A stretch of 64,000 nt of DNA from WHSW01 sp963781265 (lineage in GTDB: Bacteria; Actinomycetota; Thermoleophilia; Solirubrobacterales; 70-9), in assembly GCA_963781265.1 (NCBI GenBank), contig CAWAFH010000015.1, forward strand, positions 124,001-188,000. Direction: 5' to 3'. The notes below the pieces were generated by a model that worked only from the letters and a program-made list of their open reading frames with translations, searched no databases and was not told where the DNA came from. Positions 8,799-16,456 of this stretch are shown here, piece after piece (the first letter of the stretch is position 1; every line of letters begins with the position of its first letter). The translations under genes and the position numbers were made by a program.

Positions 8799-9479
8799 TT
8801 AGGCGCCTTTCTCCGATCGCGGATCATCCGGCAGGCGCGCGAGCGCGTCGGCGAGCGCGATCGGCGCATGCTCGTCCGCCTCGCCGACCGCGAACGGGCC
8901 GATCGCCGTCCGGCGCAACTCGGTGCAGTACGCGTCGCCGAGGTCGGCGACCAGGCTGCGCACGTAGGTGCCGGACGAGCACTCGATCTCGAACTCGGCC
9001 TCGGCGCCGGTTCGCCTCAGGCACTCGAAGCGGTGCACGGTGACGATCCGCTCCGGAACCTCGAACCGCTCGCCCCGGCGCGCCCGCTTGTACGCGCGCT
9101 CGCCGCCGACCTTGATCGCCGAGTAGACCGGGGGGCGCTGGCGCAGCTCGCCGGTGGGCAGCGGCCCGAGCTCGTCGGGGATCCGACCGGTCTCGGTGAT
9201 CTCGCCGTCGCGGTCGCCGGTATCGGAGACGGCGCCGAAGCGGGCCTGGACGCGATAGGTCTTGCGCTGGGCCATGAACCGCTGCTGCTCGCGCGTCGCC
9301 CGGCGCCCGAGCAGGACGATCAGCAGGCCGGTCGCGAACGGGTCGAGGGTCCCGGCATGCCCAGCCTTGGCGCCGAACTCCCGCCGCGCCCTGGCGACAG
9401 CATCGTGGGAGGTGATCCCGGCCGGCTTGTCGACCAGCAGGATCGCGCCGCCGTCGCCGACGGCCGCGTCGCTACTCAC
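8799..9479 (-). CDS. truB: tRNA pseudouridine(55) synthase TruB
   Basis: Isomerises U55 in the T-loop of tRNAs. The N-terminus LLVDKPAGITSHD and the catalytic motif GHAGTLDPFATG (Asp nucleophile) are present, as are RPPVYSAIKVGGERAY and CSSGTYVRSL. GTG start at 9479 lies inside the nrnA 3' end (8-bp overlap). At 226 residues the protein lacks most of the usual C-terminal PUA-like extension, so it is a minimal TruB. Confidence 0.95.
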   Translation of the reverse strand: MSSDAAVGDGGAILLVDKPAGITSHDAVARARREFGAKAGHAGTLDPFATGLLIVLLGRRATREQQRFMAQRKTYRVQARFGAVSDTGDRDGEITETGRIPDELGPLPTGELRQRPPVYSAIKVGGERAYKRARRGERFEVPERIVTVHRFECLRRTGAEAEFEIECSSGTYVRSLVADLGDAYCTELRRTAIGPFAVGEADEHAPIALADALARLPDDPRSEKGA

Positions 9480-10464
9480 CGCGTTGAGCCGCGACCTCGG
9501 CGCGCAGGAACTCGAGCAGCTCCGGGTAGGGCAGGTCGCTGCCGAACCCCGCCGCCCGCCGGTGCCCGCCGCCGCCGTGGGCGCGGGCGATCGCCGACAC
9601 GTCGATGTCGGTCGACCGCAGGCTGACCTTTCGCGCCGAGCGCCCACCGTCGGTCTTGTCGCGGATCATCGCGGCTACCTCGACCCCGTCCAGGGCGCGG
9701 ACGAAGTCGATGATCCCCTCGGTCAGCACCTCCCCCGCCCCGGTCTCGCCGTAGTCATCGGCGCTGATGTAGGTGACCGCGAAGCGCCCGTCGTCGAAGC
9801 GCTCGATCTTCTCCAGCGCCCGCGCGGTCAGCTTCCACTTCTCGATCGGGACGCGCTCGTACAGGCGGCGGTAGATGTCGTTGACGTCGACTCCGGCCTC
9901 GATCAGCTCGGCCGCCATCCGGTGGGACGCCGGCCGGGTGTTCTCGTACATGAACTTGCCCGTGTCGGTGATCAGCCCGACGTAGAGCGCGGAGGCGATC
10001 TCCGGCGTGATCTCGGCCCCGAGTCGCTTCGCAATCGTGAACACGATCTCCGCCGTGCAGCACGCCTCGGTGTCGACCAGGTTGACGGTGCCGAAGCGGG
10101 TGTTGTCGTGGTGGTGGTCGATGTTCAGCACGCGCGCGCCGTTGCGCTGCAGGAAGTCCACCGGCATCCGGTCGATGTTGCCGCAGTCGAGGAAGACCAG
10201 GGTCCGGTCGACGACGTCGACCGGAGGCTCGTGAAAGACCTCCTCGAGCGGCAGGAAGCGGTACTCGATCGCGAGCGGGAACTCCTTCGCGGCGAGAAAC
10301 ATCACCGAGTCCTTGCCGAGCTGCTCGAGCAGATGGTGCATCGCCAGCAGCGAGCCGAGCGCGTCGCCGTCGGGGCCCTCGTGGGTCGTGAGCAGGAAGC
10401 GCTCGCCCGAGCGCAGCTCGTCGACGGCGCGGTCGAGGTCCGAGGTCAGGGTCGTCTCGCTCAC
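9472..10464 (-). CDS. nrnA: DHH/DHHA1 phosphoesterase (NrnA-like oligoribonuclease/pAp phosphatase)
   Basis: A 330-residue DHH-family phosphoesterase, inferred to degrade short RNA oligomers and/or 3',5'-bisphosphates such as pAp. Metal-binding motifs appear in order: HEGPDGDALGS, FLDCGN, NIDHHHDN, GLITDTGKF, then the DHHA1 glycine-rich motif HGGGGHRRAAG. The GTG start at 10464 overlaps the rbfA stop as GTGA. The rbfA-nrnA-truB order is common in actinobacterial and firmicute genomes. Confidence 0.92.
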   Translation of the reverse strand: MSETTLTSDLDRAVDELRSGERFLLTTHEGPDGDALGSLLAMHHLLEQLGKDSVMFLAAKEFPLAIEYRFLPLEEVFHEPPVDVVDRTLVFLDCGNIDRMPVDFLQRNGARVLNIDHHHDNTRFGTVNLVDTEACCTAEIVFTIAKRLGAEITPEIASALYVGLITDTGKFMYENTRPASHRMAAELIEAGVDVNDIYRRLYERVPIEKWKLTARALEKIERFDDGRFAVTYISADDYGETGAGEVLTEGIIDFVRALDGVEVAAMIRDKTDGGRSARKVSLRSTDIDVSAIARAHGGGGHRRAAGFGSDLPYPELLEFLRAEVAAQRGE

Positions 10465-10811
10465 TGCGGTGGCTCCTCGCCCTCGAGCAGCTGGGTGAGC
10501 CGGACCCCGCGCTCGAGGCTGTCGTCGTAGCTGAACTTCAGCGTAGGCGTGTGCTTGATCCGTACCTCGCGAGCGATCGCCGCCTGCAGCTTGCCGTGCG
10601 AGGACGCGAGCGCGGCGAGCGTCTGCTCCCGCTCGGCCTCGTCGCCGAGCACGCTCACGTAGACGCGCGCAGAGCGCAGGTCGGGGCTTGTCTTGACATG
10701 GGTCACGGTCACAAATCCGATCCGAGGGTCCTCCAGGTCGCTGGCGATCGCCGAGCCGATCACCTTGCGCATGACCTCGTCGATACGGCGCATTCGGTCG
10801 CCACCGGCCAT
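10461..10811 (-). CDS. rbfA: Ribosome-binding factor A
   Basis: Small KH-fold factor for late 30S subunit maturation. The 116-residue protein starts at ATG 10811 (MAGGDRMRRIDEVMRKV) and carries DPRIGFVTVTHVKTSPDL and the AREVRIKHTPTLKF strand typical of RbfA. The open frame runs further upstream, but that part is unlike the family. Its stop overlaps the nrnA start. Confidence 0.95.
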   Translation of the reverse strand: MAGGDRMRRIDEVMRKVIGSAIASDLEDPRIGFVTVTHVKTSPDLRSARVYVSVLGDEAEREQTLAALASSHGKLQAAIAREVRIKHTPTLKFSYDDSLERGVRLTQLLEGEEPPQ

Positions 10812-10843
10812 ACGCGGCCAACATAACAGGGGGGCTTGAAGAC

Positions 10844-11146
10844 CTATCCGCGAACGTCCTCGAGGGTGATCAGGTCGCGTTCGAACCTGCACCGATCGGG
10901 ACAACGAGCCTCCACGAACCGCTCCAGTTCCGCCGCTCGCTCTCGCACCTCCGCGCCGCCGACGAGCGCGCACAGCAGCACCGCGCGGCGGCGATCGTCG
11001 TGCGCCTCGGTCTCGGCGACGGCGGCGACGAACCGCTGGCGCAGCTGCGCCTTCAGCGAGCTGAGCAGCTTGCGCTTGTCCTTGAGGCTCGACGAGTCGC
11101 GGAGGTCGAGGTGGATCTCGGTGAGGCTGATGTACGGGTTCGCCAC
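10844..11146 (-). CDS. DUF503 (YlxP-like) protein
   Basis: One hundred residues with the DUF503 signature: an N-terminal beta strand followed by SSLKDKRKLLSSLKAQLRQRF and AVAETEAHDD. Members are regularly found between infB and rbfA, as here, and are thought to act in ribosome-related functions; no biochemical role can be read directly. The start codon is GTG at 11146, which lies inside the heptad repeat described at 11142-11209. Confidence 0.85.
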   Translation of the reverse strand: MANPYISLTEIHLDLRDSSSLKDKRKLLSSLKAQLRQRFVAAVAETEAHDDRRRAVLLCALVGGAEVRERAAELERFVEARCPDRCRFERDLITLEDVRG

Positions 11147-11209
11147 TCGCCGTTCGCCGCTCGACTGATTTTCGCTCGAGCGCCGAGCGGCGGACGCCGA
11201 GCGCCGACG
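11142..11209. repeat. Heptad repeat element between infB and the DUF503 gene
   Basis: Three 7-bp units of the GCCGCTC type (11142-11162: GCCACTC, GCCGTTC, GCCGCTC) face, across a short spacer, inverted units of the GAGCGGC type (11179-11209). Together they fill the whole 63-bp gap, abut the infB stop and run into the GTG start of the DUF503 gene. The arrangement could form a hairpin in RNA. Confidence 0.7.
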
Positions 11210-13417
11210 CTATTCCAGCGTCTTCTCTACCTGCTTCGTTTCATACGCCTCGATCACGTCGCCTGCCTTGACGTCCTGGAAGCCCTCGAGCACGACGCCG
11301 CACTCGAGCCCGGCCTCGACCTCGCGCACGTCGTCCTTGAAGCGGCGCAGCGAGCCGATCCGGCCGGTCCAGGCGACGGTCCCGTCGCGGACCAGCCGCA
11401 CCTCGGCGCCGCGGGTGAGTCGGCCGTCGGTCACCGAGCAGCCGGCGATCGTGCCGACCTTCGAGGCCTTGAACAGCTCCAGCACATCCGCTTGGCCGAG
11501 CGCCTCCTCGACCTCCTCGGGCTCGAGCATGCCCTCCATCGCGGCGCGCAGCTCCTCGGTCACCTTGTAGATCACCGAGTAGGTGCGAATCTCGACGCCC
11601 TCCTGCTCGGCGGCGCGCCGGGCATCGGCGAGCGGGCGGACGTTGAAGCCGATGATCACCGCGTCGGACGCGGCCGCGAGCATCACGTCGGACTCGTTGA
11701 TGCCGCCGGCGCCGGCCCGGATGACGTTGACGGCGATCTCGTCCTGGGGCAGCTTCGCGATCTCGTCCTGAAGCGCCTCGAGCGAGCCCGAGACGTCGCC
11801 CTTGAGGACGATGTTGAGCTCGTTGATCTCGCCCTCCTTGGCCTTCGCGAAGACCTCGTCCAGGGTCAGCCGGCGCGACTGGCGGCGGGCCAGCTGCTCG
11901 GTCTTCAGGCGGTGGGCGCGCTCCTCGGCGAGCTGGCGCGCGCGGCGGTCGTTCTCGACCACCTCGACGTGCTCGCCGGCCTCGCAGACGCCCTCGAAGC
12001 CGAGCACCTCGACCGGATCGCCCGGCCGCGCGTCCGTGACCTTGGCGCCGGTGTGGTCGTGCATCGCGCGCACCTTGCCCCACTGCGGCCCGGCGAACAG
12101 CGAGTCGCCGACGTGCAGGGTGCCGCGCTGGATCAGCAGCGTCGCGACCGGGCCGCGGCCCGGGTCCAGATGCGATTCGATCACCGACCCCGAGGCGGGC
12201 GCGCCCGGGTTCGCCTTCAGCTCCTCCACCTCGGCCAGCAGCAGGATGTTCTCGAGCAGCTCGTCGAGGTTCTCGTGCGTCTTCGCCGAGACGTTGACGA
12301 AGATCGTGTCGCCGCCCCAGTCCTCCGGCGTCAGGCCCTGGTTGCCCAGTTCGCCCTTGACCTTGTCCGGGTTGGCTCCCTCGAGGTCGATCTTGTTGAT
12401 CGCGACCAGGATCGGGACGTCGGCGGCGCGCGCGTGGTCGATCGCTTCGACCGTCTGCGGCATCACGCCGTCGTCGGCCGCGACGACCACGACGACGATG
12501 TCGGTCACGTCGGCGCCGCGGGCGCGCATCGCGGTGAACGCGGCGTGGCCCGGCGTGTCGATGAAGCTGATCGTCTTGCCGTCCTGGTGCACCTGGTAGG
12601 CGCCGATGTGCTGGGTGATCCCGCCGGCCTCGCCGGCGACCACCTCGGTCTCGCGGATCGCGTCGAGCAGCGAGGTCTTGCCGTGGTCGACGTGGCCCAT
12701 GATCGTGACCACGGGCGGCCGGTCGGCGAGGTCCTCGTCGGCGTCGTCATAGGCGGGCGCCTCGACCGCCTCTTCCGCGGCGGTGACGATCTCGACCTCG
12801 CGGTCGAGCGCGCCCGCCAGCACCTCGATCGTCTCGTCGGAGAGCGTCTGCGTGAGCGTCGCCATCTCGCCCAGCTGCATCAGCTGCTTGATGACGTCCG
12901 CCCCGCCGACCCCGAAGATCTCGGCGACCTCGCGCACGGTCGCGCCGGACGGAATCTTGAGCGCGGGCTGGACCTGCTCGACCGCCGGCCCCGCGACCGG
13001 CTCCTCGAGCAGCGGCCGGCGACGGCGCCCGCCACGTCGCCGCGGCGGGCGGCGCGGCGGCGCGTTCTGGGGCTGGTCGCGGCGCGAGGCCTGCGAGTCG
13101 ATCACGACCCGGCGGCGCTTCTTCTGCCCCGCGGCACCGCCGTCGGCGGCCGGCTGGACCGGGCGGGCCGGCTTCGGCTTCGCCTCGGCGGCGGCCTCGG
13201 CCGCCGGCGCCGCAGCCGGCGCGGGCTTCGCCTCCGCGGGCTTGGCCTCGGCGGGGGGCGAGCCGTTGGCGGCCTTCAGCGCCTGCAGCGCGTCGGCCTC
13301 CTCGACGCTCGACGCGGCGGCCTTGGCCTCGATCCCGGCAGCGGACAGCGCCGCGAGGACCTCCTTGCTGGTCAGGCCCTGCGCCTTGGCGATCTCATGG
13401 ACGCGCTTGCGTGCCAA
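11210..13417 (-). CDS. infB: Translation initiation factor IF-2
   Basis: GTPase that positions initiator tRNA on the 30S subunit. The 735-residue protein has an N-terminal IF2N helix, an Ala/Pro/Lys-rich linker (about 52-140), a second IF2N-like segment (near 152-200), then the G domain: GHVDHGKT at 241-248, DTPGH at 287-291 and NKID at 341-344. Domains II-IV follow. The start is TTG at 13417, directly after the nusA stop. Confidence 0.97.
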   Translation of the reverse strand: MARKRVHEIAKAQGLTSKEVLAALSAAGIEAKAAASSVEEADALQALKAANGSPPAEAKPAEAKPAPAAAPAAEAAAEAKPKPARPVQPAADGGAAGQKKRRRVVIDSQASRRDQPQNAPPRRPPRRRGGRRRRPLLEEPVAGPAVEQVQPALKIPSGATVREVAEIFGVGGADVIKQLMQLGEMATLTQTLSDETIEVLAGALDREVEIVTAAEEAVEAPAYDDADEDLADRPPVVTIMGHVDHGKTSLLDAIRETEVVAGEAGGITQHIGAYQVHQDGKTISFIDTPGHAAFTAMRARGADVTDIVVVVVAADDGVMPQTVEAIDHARAADVPILVAINKIDLEGANPDKVKGELGNQGLTPEDWGGDTIFVNVSAKTHENLDELLENILLLAEVEELKANPGAPASGSVIESHLDPGRGPVATLLIQRGTLHVGDSLFAGPQWGKVRAMHDHTGAKVTDARPGDPVEVLGFEGVCEAGEHVEVVENDRRARQLAEERAHRLKTEQLARRQSRRLTLDEVFAKAKEGEINELNIVLKGDVSGSLEALQDEIAKLPQDEIAVNVIRAGAGGINESDVMLAAASDAVIIGFNVRPLADARRAAEQEGVEIRTYSVIYKVTEELRAAMEGMLEPEEVEEALGQADVLELFKASKVGTIAGCSVTDGRLTRGAEVRLVRDGTVAWTGRIGSLRRFKDDVREVEAGLECGVVLEGFQDVKAGDVIEAYETKQVEKTLE

Positions 13418-15028
13418 CTAGCGCGCCTCCTCGGGGGCGGCGACGCCCTCGTCGGGCGCGTCGCCGTCGGCCGCCTGCTCCTCGAGCTCGGCTGCCTCGG
13501 CCTCGGCCGCCACCTCGACCTCCTCCTCGGCGATCTCCTCATCGACCGCGTCGGCCTCGGTCTCCGGCTCGGCGGCCGGCGCCTGCTCGGCCGGAGCCTC
13601 GGCCTCGGCGGGCGCTTCCTCGGCGGCGGGCGCCTCGGCCTCGGCGGGCGCTTCCTCGGCGGCCTCGGTGAACTCGGCCTCCGCGCGCGCGACCAGGCTC
13701 GCGACGTCGCCCTCGGCGGCGTCGGGGTCGGCGAGCACCGCCACCTCGGCGTCGGAGAGCGGCGAGAGCACCGTCACCTGGTTGGTCGCGAAGCGCGCCA
13801 GCGCCTGGTGCTGTGGCAGTCCGCAGTAGCGCGAACCGTCGAGGGCCGCGTTCGGGCAGCGGCGCCCGGCCGAGAGCACGGCGCCGCAGCGTCCGTCGGC
13901 CTGCTCCTCGCCCTCGTCGTACTCCATGTCGTCGGCCTCGACGAACTCGGTCTGCGACTTGATGTCGACCTTCCAGCCGGTCAGCTTGGCCGCCAGCCGG
14001 GCGTTCTGGCCCTCGCGCCCGATCGCCAGCGAGAGCTGGTCGTCGGGGACGATCACGGTCGCCTCCTTGGTCTCGTCGTCGACGAGCACCTCGCGCACCC
14101 GAGCGGGCGAGAGCGCCTTGGCGACGAAGCGGGCGGGCTCGTCGTTGTAGGGGATGATGTCGATCTTCTCGCCGCGCAGCTCGGAGACGACCATGCGCAC
14201 GCGCGACCCGCGGGGGCCGACGCAGGCGCCGACCGGATCGACGCCGTCGGCGTGCGAGATCACCGCGATCTTCGAGCGGTAGCCGGGCTCGCGGGCCACG
14301 CCGACGATCTCGACCAGGCCGTCGGCGATCTCGGGCACCTCGAGCTCGAACAGCTCCTTGATCAACTCCGGGCTGCGGCGGCTGACGACGATGCTCGGGC
14401 CCTTGCCCTCGGCCGACACGTCGGTGATCACGGCCTTGACGCGCATCCCGTGGTCGTAGCGCTCGTTCCAGACCTGCTCGGAGCGCGGCAGCAGCGCCTC
14501 GACGCGCTCGCGCAGCTGGACCAGCGTGTAGCGGTTGTCCGACTGCTGGATGATCCCGGTGATCAGCTCGCCGACCCGGTCCTGGTACTCGTCGTACATC
14601 ATCTGACGCTCGGCCTCGCGAATCCGCTGCAAGATGACCTGCTTGGCGGTCTGCGCGGCGATCCGGCCGAAGTCGTCCGGGGTCACGTCGCGCGACTGGA
14701 TCTGATCCTCGTAGGGGGCCAGGATCTCGGGGTCGAGCTCGGGCTCCTCCGGCTCGCGCAACTCACCGGTCTCCGGATCCACGGTGGGCTCCTGGTCCTC
14801 GGCGACCTCGGCGAGCAGCTTCTCCTCCAGCTCCGGAGGCAAGATCAACTCGAAGACCCGGAAGTCGGCCGTGTCGCGGTCGAGGTCGACCCGCGCGTAC
14901 TTGGCCGAGCCGGGGCTCTTCTTGTACGCGGACAGCAGGGCGTCCTCGAGCGCCGCCATCAGCGTCTCGGCGTCGATGCCCTTCTCCTGCTCGAGGCCAT
15001 GCAGGGCCTCAACGATCTCGCGACTCAA
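13418..15028 (-). CDS. nusA: NusA with C-terminal zinc-finger-like extension and acidic tail
   Basis: Transcription termination/antitermination factor. From the TTG at 15028 (SREIVEALHGLEQEKGID), an N-terminal RNAP-binding domain is followed by S1 (VKAVITDVSAEGKG) and two KH domains (VGPRGSRVRMV, IGREGQNARLA). After about residue 375 it departs from the family: a Cys/His cluster CGAVLSAGRRCPNAALDG then SRYCGLPQH, followed by an Ala/Glu/Pro-rich acidic tail to 536. The start overlaps the rimP stop as TTGA. No YlxR (DUF448) gene lies between nusA and infB. Confidence 0.95.
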   Translation of the reverse strand: MSREIVEALHGLEQEKGIDAETLMAALEDALLSAYKKSPGSAKYARVDLDRDTADFRVFELILPPELEEKLLAEVAEDQEPTVDPETGELREPEEPELDPEILAPYEDQIQSRDVTPDDFGRIAAQTAKQVILQRIREAERQMMYDEYQDRVGELITGIIQQSDNRYTLVQLRERVEALLPRSEQVWNERYDHGMRVKAVITDVSAEGKGPSIVVSRRSPELIKELFELEVPEIADGLVEIVGVAREPGYRSKIAVISHADGVDPVGACVGPRGSRVRMVVSELRGEKIDIIPYNDEPARFVAKALSPARVREVLVDDETKEATVIVPDDQLSLAIGREGQNARLAAKLTGWKVDIKSQTEFVEADDMEYDEGEEQADGRCGAVLSAGRRCPNAALDGSRYCGLPQHQALARFATNQVTVLSPLSDAEVAVLADPDAAEGDVASLVARAEAEFTEAAEEAPAEAEAPAAEEAPAEAEAPAEQAPAAEPETEADAVDEEIAEEEVEVAAEAEAAELEEQAADGDAPDEGVAAPEEAR

Positions 15029-15465
15029 GCGTTGCCTCCAAACTCGGGAACCAGATTCGAACGGCGGATGCGCGCCAGTGGGATGCGGATGTCGGCGCCG
15101 TCGGCGACGAGCTCGACGCCCTCGTCGTCGGCGTCGATAAGCGTCCCGGTGAAGTTTTGACGGCCCTCGATCGCCTCGGCCGTGCGGACCTTGATCCGCC
15201 GGCCGAGGAAGCGGCGGAAGTGCTCGGGCTTGGTCAGCGGCCGGTCGACGCCCGGCGAGGAGACCTCGAGCGCATATGACTCCAGCAGGTCGCGCAGCTC
15301 CACCGTGACGCGCTCGCACAGGGCGAGGTCGACGCCCCCGGGGCGGTCGATGTAGAGCCGCAGCGTCTCCGCCGCGGGGCGCTCGAGCGCGATCAACTCG
15401 ACCTCGGGGTCGAACCCCGCCAGCCGGCTCTCGATCGTGTTCTGAAGCTCTTGAAGGTCGCTCAC
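15025..15465 (-). CDS. rimP: Ribosome maturation factor RimP
   Basis: Assists 30S assembly. The 146-residue protein begins at GTG 15465 (SDLQELQNTIESRL) and contains LRLYIDRPGGVDLALCERV and YALEVSSPGVDRPLTKPEHF, both diagnostic. The C-terminus folds as the usual small SH3-like barrel. First gene of the rimP-nusA-infB unit; a strong GAGGAGAG ribosome binding site precedes the start by about 9 nt. Confidence 0.95.
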   Translation of the reverse strand: MSDLQELQNTIESRLAGFDPEVELIALERPAAETLRLYIDRPGGVDLALCERVTVELRDLLESYALEVSSPGVDRPLTKPEHFRRFLGRRIKVRTAEAIEGRQNFTGTLIDADDEGVELVADGADIRIPLARIRRSNLVPEFGGNA

Positions 15466-15480
15466 TTGATCCGCTCTCCT

Positions 15481-15541
15481 CGGTTTCGTCGGCCCTCTCC
15501 GACCCCGAAACCGCGAAAAAAAAGGTGGGCCCGGGCCCACC
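15481..15541 (-). terminator. Intrinsic terminator and second hairpin in the rimP-nusA leader
   Basis: Read on the minus strand, an 18-nt perfect palindrome (GGTGGGCCCGGGCCCACC, 15524-15541) is followed at once by eight T residues (15516-15523), a textbook intrinsic terminator. It lies downstream of the candidate promoter at 15577-15582 and 59 bp before rimP, so it looks like an attenuator in the leader. A second hairpin (CGGTTTC / GAAACCG with inner GTCGG / CCGAC, 15481-15513) then abuts the rimP ribosome binding site. It could also simply terminate dtd transcripts. Confidence 0.8.
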
Positions 15542-15576
15542 ACTCTCAGGGTTCGGGTACGTGAGAAGGTGCGTTC

Positions 15577-15582
15577 AGTATA
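15577..15582 (-). promoter_or_regulatory. Candidate promoter -10 box for rimP-nusA-infB
   Basis: TATACT on the minus strand, 30 bp past the dtd stop and 112 bp upstream of the rimP start. Transcription would begin near 15570, giving a leader of about 105 nt that includes the terminator. No clear -35 hexamer is visible, which is common in actinobacterial promoters. Confidence 0.5.
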
Positions 15583-15611
15583 GCCCCGAGCCCCGCGAGC
15601 GCGGGCGCGAT

Positions 15612-16040
15612 TCAGGCGTCGTGATCGGCCTCGACCAGCAGGGTCACCGGGCCGTCGTTGACGAGCTCGACCTCCATCCGCGCGCCGAACTCCCCGCGGT
15701 GGGCGCCGAGCCGCTCGCAGAAGCGCTCGTACAGCGGCTCGGCGAGCTCCGGGCCGGCGGCCGCCGTGTAGCTCGGTCGGTTGCCCCTGCGCGGGTCCCC
15801 GTAGAGGGTGAACTGGCTCACGCACAGCACCTCGCGCTCGCCGAGCGGCTCGTTCATGCGCCCGTCGGCGTCGTCGAAGATCCGCAGGGCGCGGACCTTG
15901 TCGGCGAGCCGGTCGGCCTCCGCCGCGGTGTCGCCCGATCGGACCCCGAGCAGGATCAGCAGCCCATCGCCGATCGCGGCGAGCTGCTGGCCGTCGACGC
16001 GCACAGCCGCGTGGCTGACCCGTTGGACGAGCGCGCGCAA
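15612..16040 (-). CDS. dtd: D-aminoacyl-tRNA deacylase
   Basis: Hydrolyses D-amino acids mischarged on tRNA. The 142-residue protein starts with TTG at 16040 (MRALVQRVSHAAVRVDG) and carries both active-site signatures, CVSQFTLYGD and VNDGPVTLLVE. It lies 4 bp downstream of the TPR gene and is probably cotranscribed with coaBC and the TPR gene. Confidence 0.95.
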   Translation of the reverse strand: MRALVQRVSHAAVRVDGQQLAAIGDGLLILLGVRSGDTAAEADRLADKVRALRIFDDADGRMNEPLGEREVLCVSQFTLYGDPRRGNRPSYTAAAGPELAEPLYERFCERLGAHRGEFGARMEVELVNDGPVTLLVEADHDA

Positions 16041-16044
16041 GCGC

Positions 16045-16410
16045 TCAGGAGGCCCACCGCAGCCGGTCGCGGTAGAGGCGGTAGTCGGGCCGGTCGGGGC
16101 GCAGGTTCGAGGCCAGAGCCAGGTGATGGCGGGCCCGCTCCCGCTCGCCGGTGAGGCTCAGCGCCCGGCCGAGGCAGAAGTGGGCGTAGTCGTCGACCGG
16201 GTGCGTCTCGACCACCGCCTCGAACTCGGTTGCCGCCTCGGCGAACTGGCGGTTGTGAAAGTAGGCGCGGCCGAGCGCCTCGCGGACCGAGCTCTTCTCC
16301 GGCGCGCGCCGGGCGACCTCGGCGAGCGGCACGGTGGCCTCGCCGGGGCTGCCGTCCTCGAGCAGCTCGACCCCGCGGCGGTAGAGGATGTAGGTGTCGT
16401 CGCTGGGCAT
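16045..16410 (-). CDS. Small tetratricopeptide-repeat protein
   Basis: A 121-residue soluble protein made almost entirely of three TPR-like helical pairs; the clearest units are VREALGRAYFHNRQFAEAATEF and YAHFCLGRALSLTGERERA. No signal peptide or other domain is seen. ATG at 16410; a TTG one codon earlier is also possible. It sits between coaBC and dtd. Likely a protein-interaction scaffold; partner unknown. Confidence 0.8.
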   Translation of the reverse strand: MPSDDTYILYRRGVELLEDGSPGEATVPLAEVARRAPEKSSVREALGRAYFHNRQFAEAATEFEAVVETHPVDDYAHFCLGRALSLTGERERARHHLALASNLRPDRPDYRLYRDRLRWAS

Positions 16411-16456
16411 CAATCGAGTGTAGAAGCGCTGTGTGGGCGCGCCCGGCGCCGGACCC

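Noticed and set aside
11000..15160. Very long open frame on the plus strand opposite infB and nusA
   Set aside because: It is the reverse complement of strongly coding genes in GC-rich DNA; its translation is low-complexity Leu/Arg/Asp/Val with no family resemblance.
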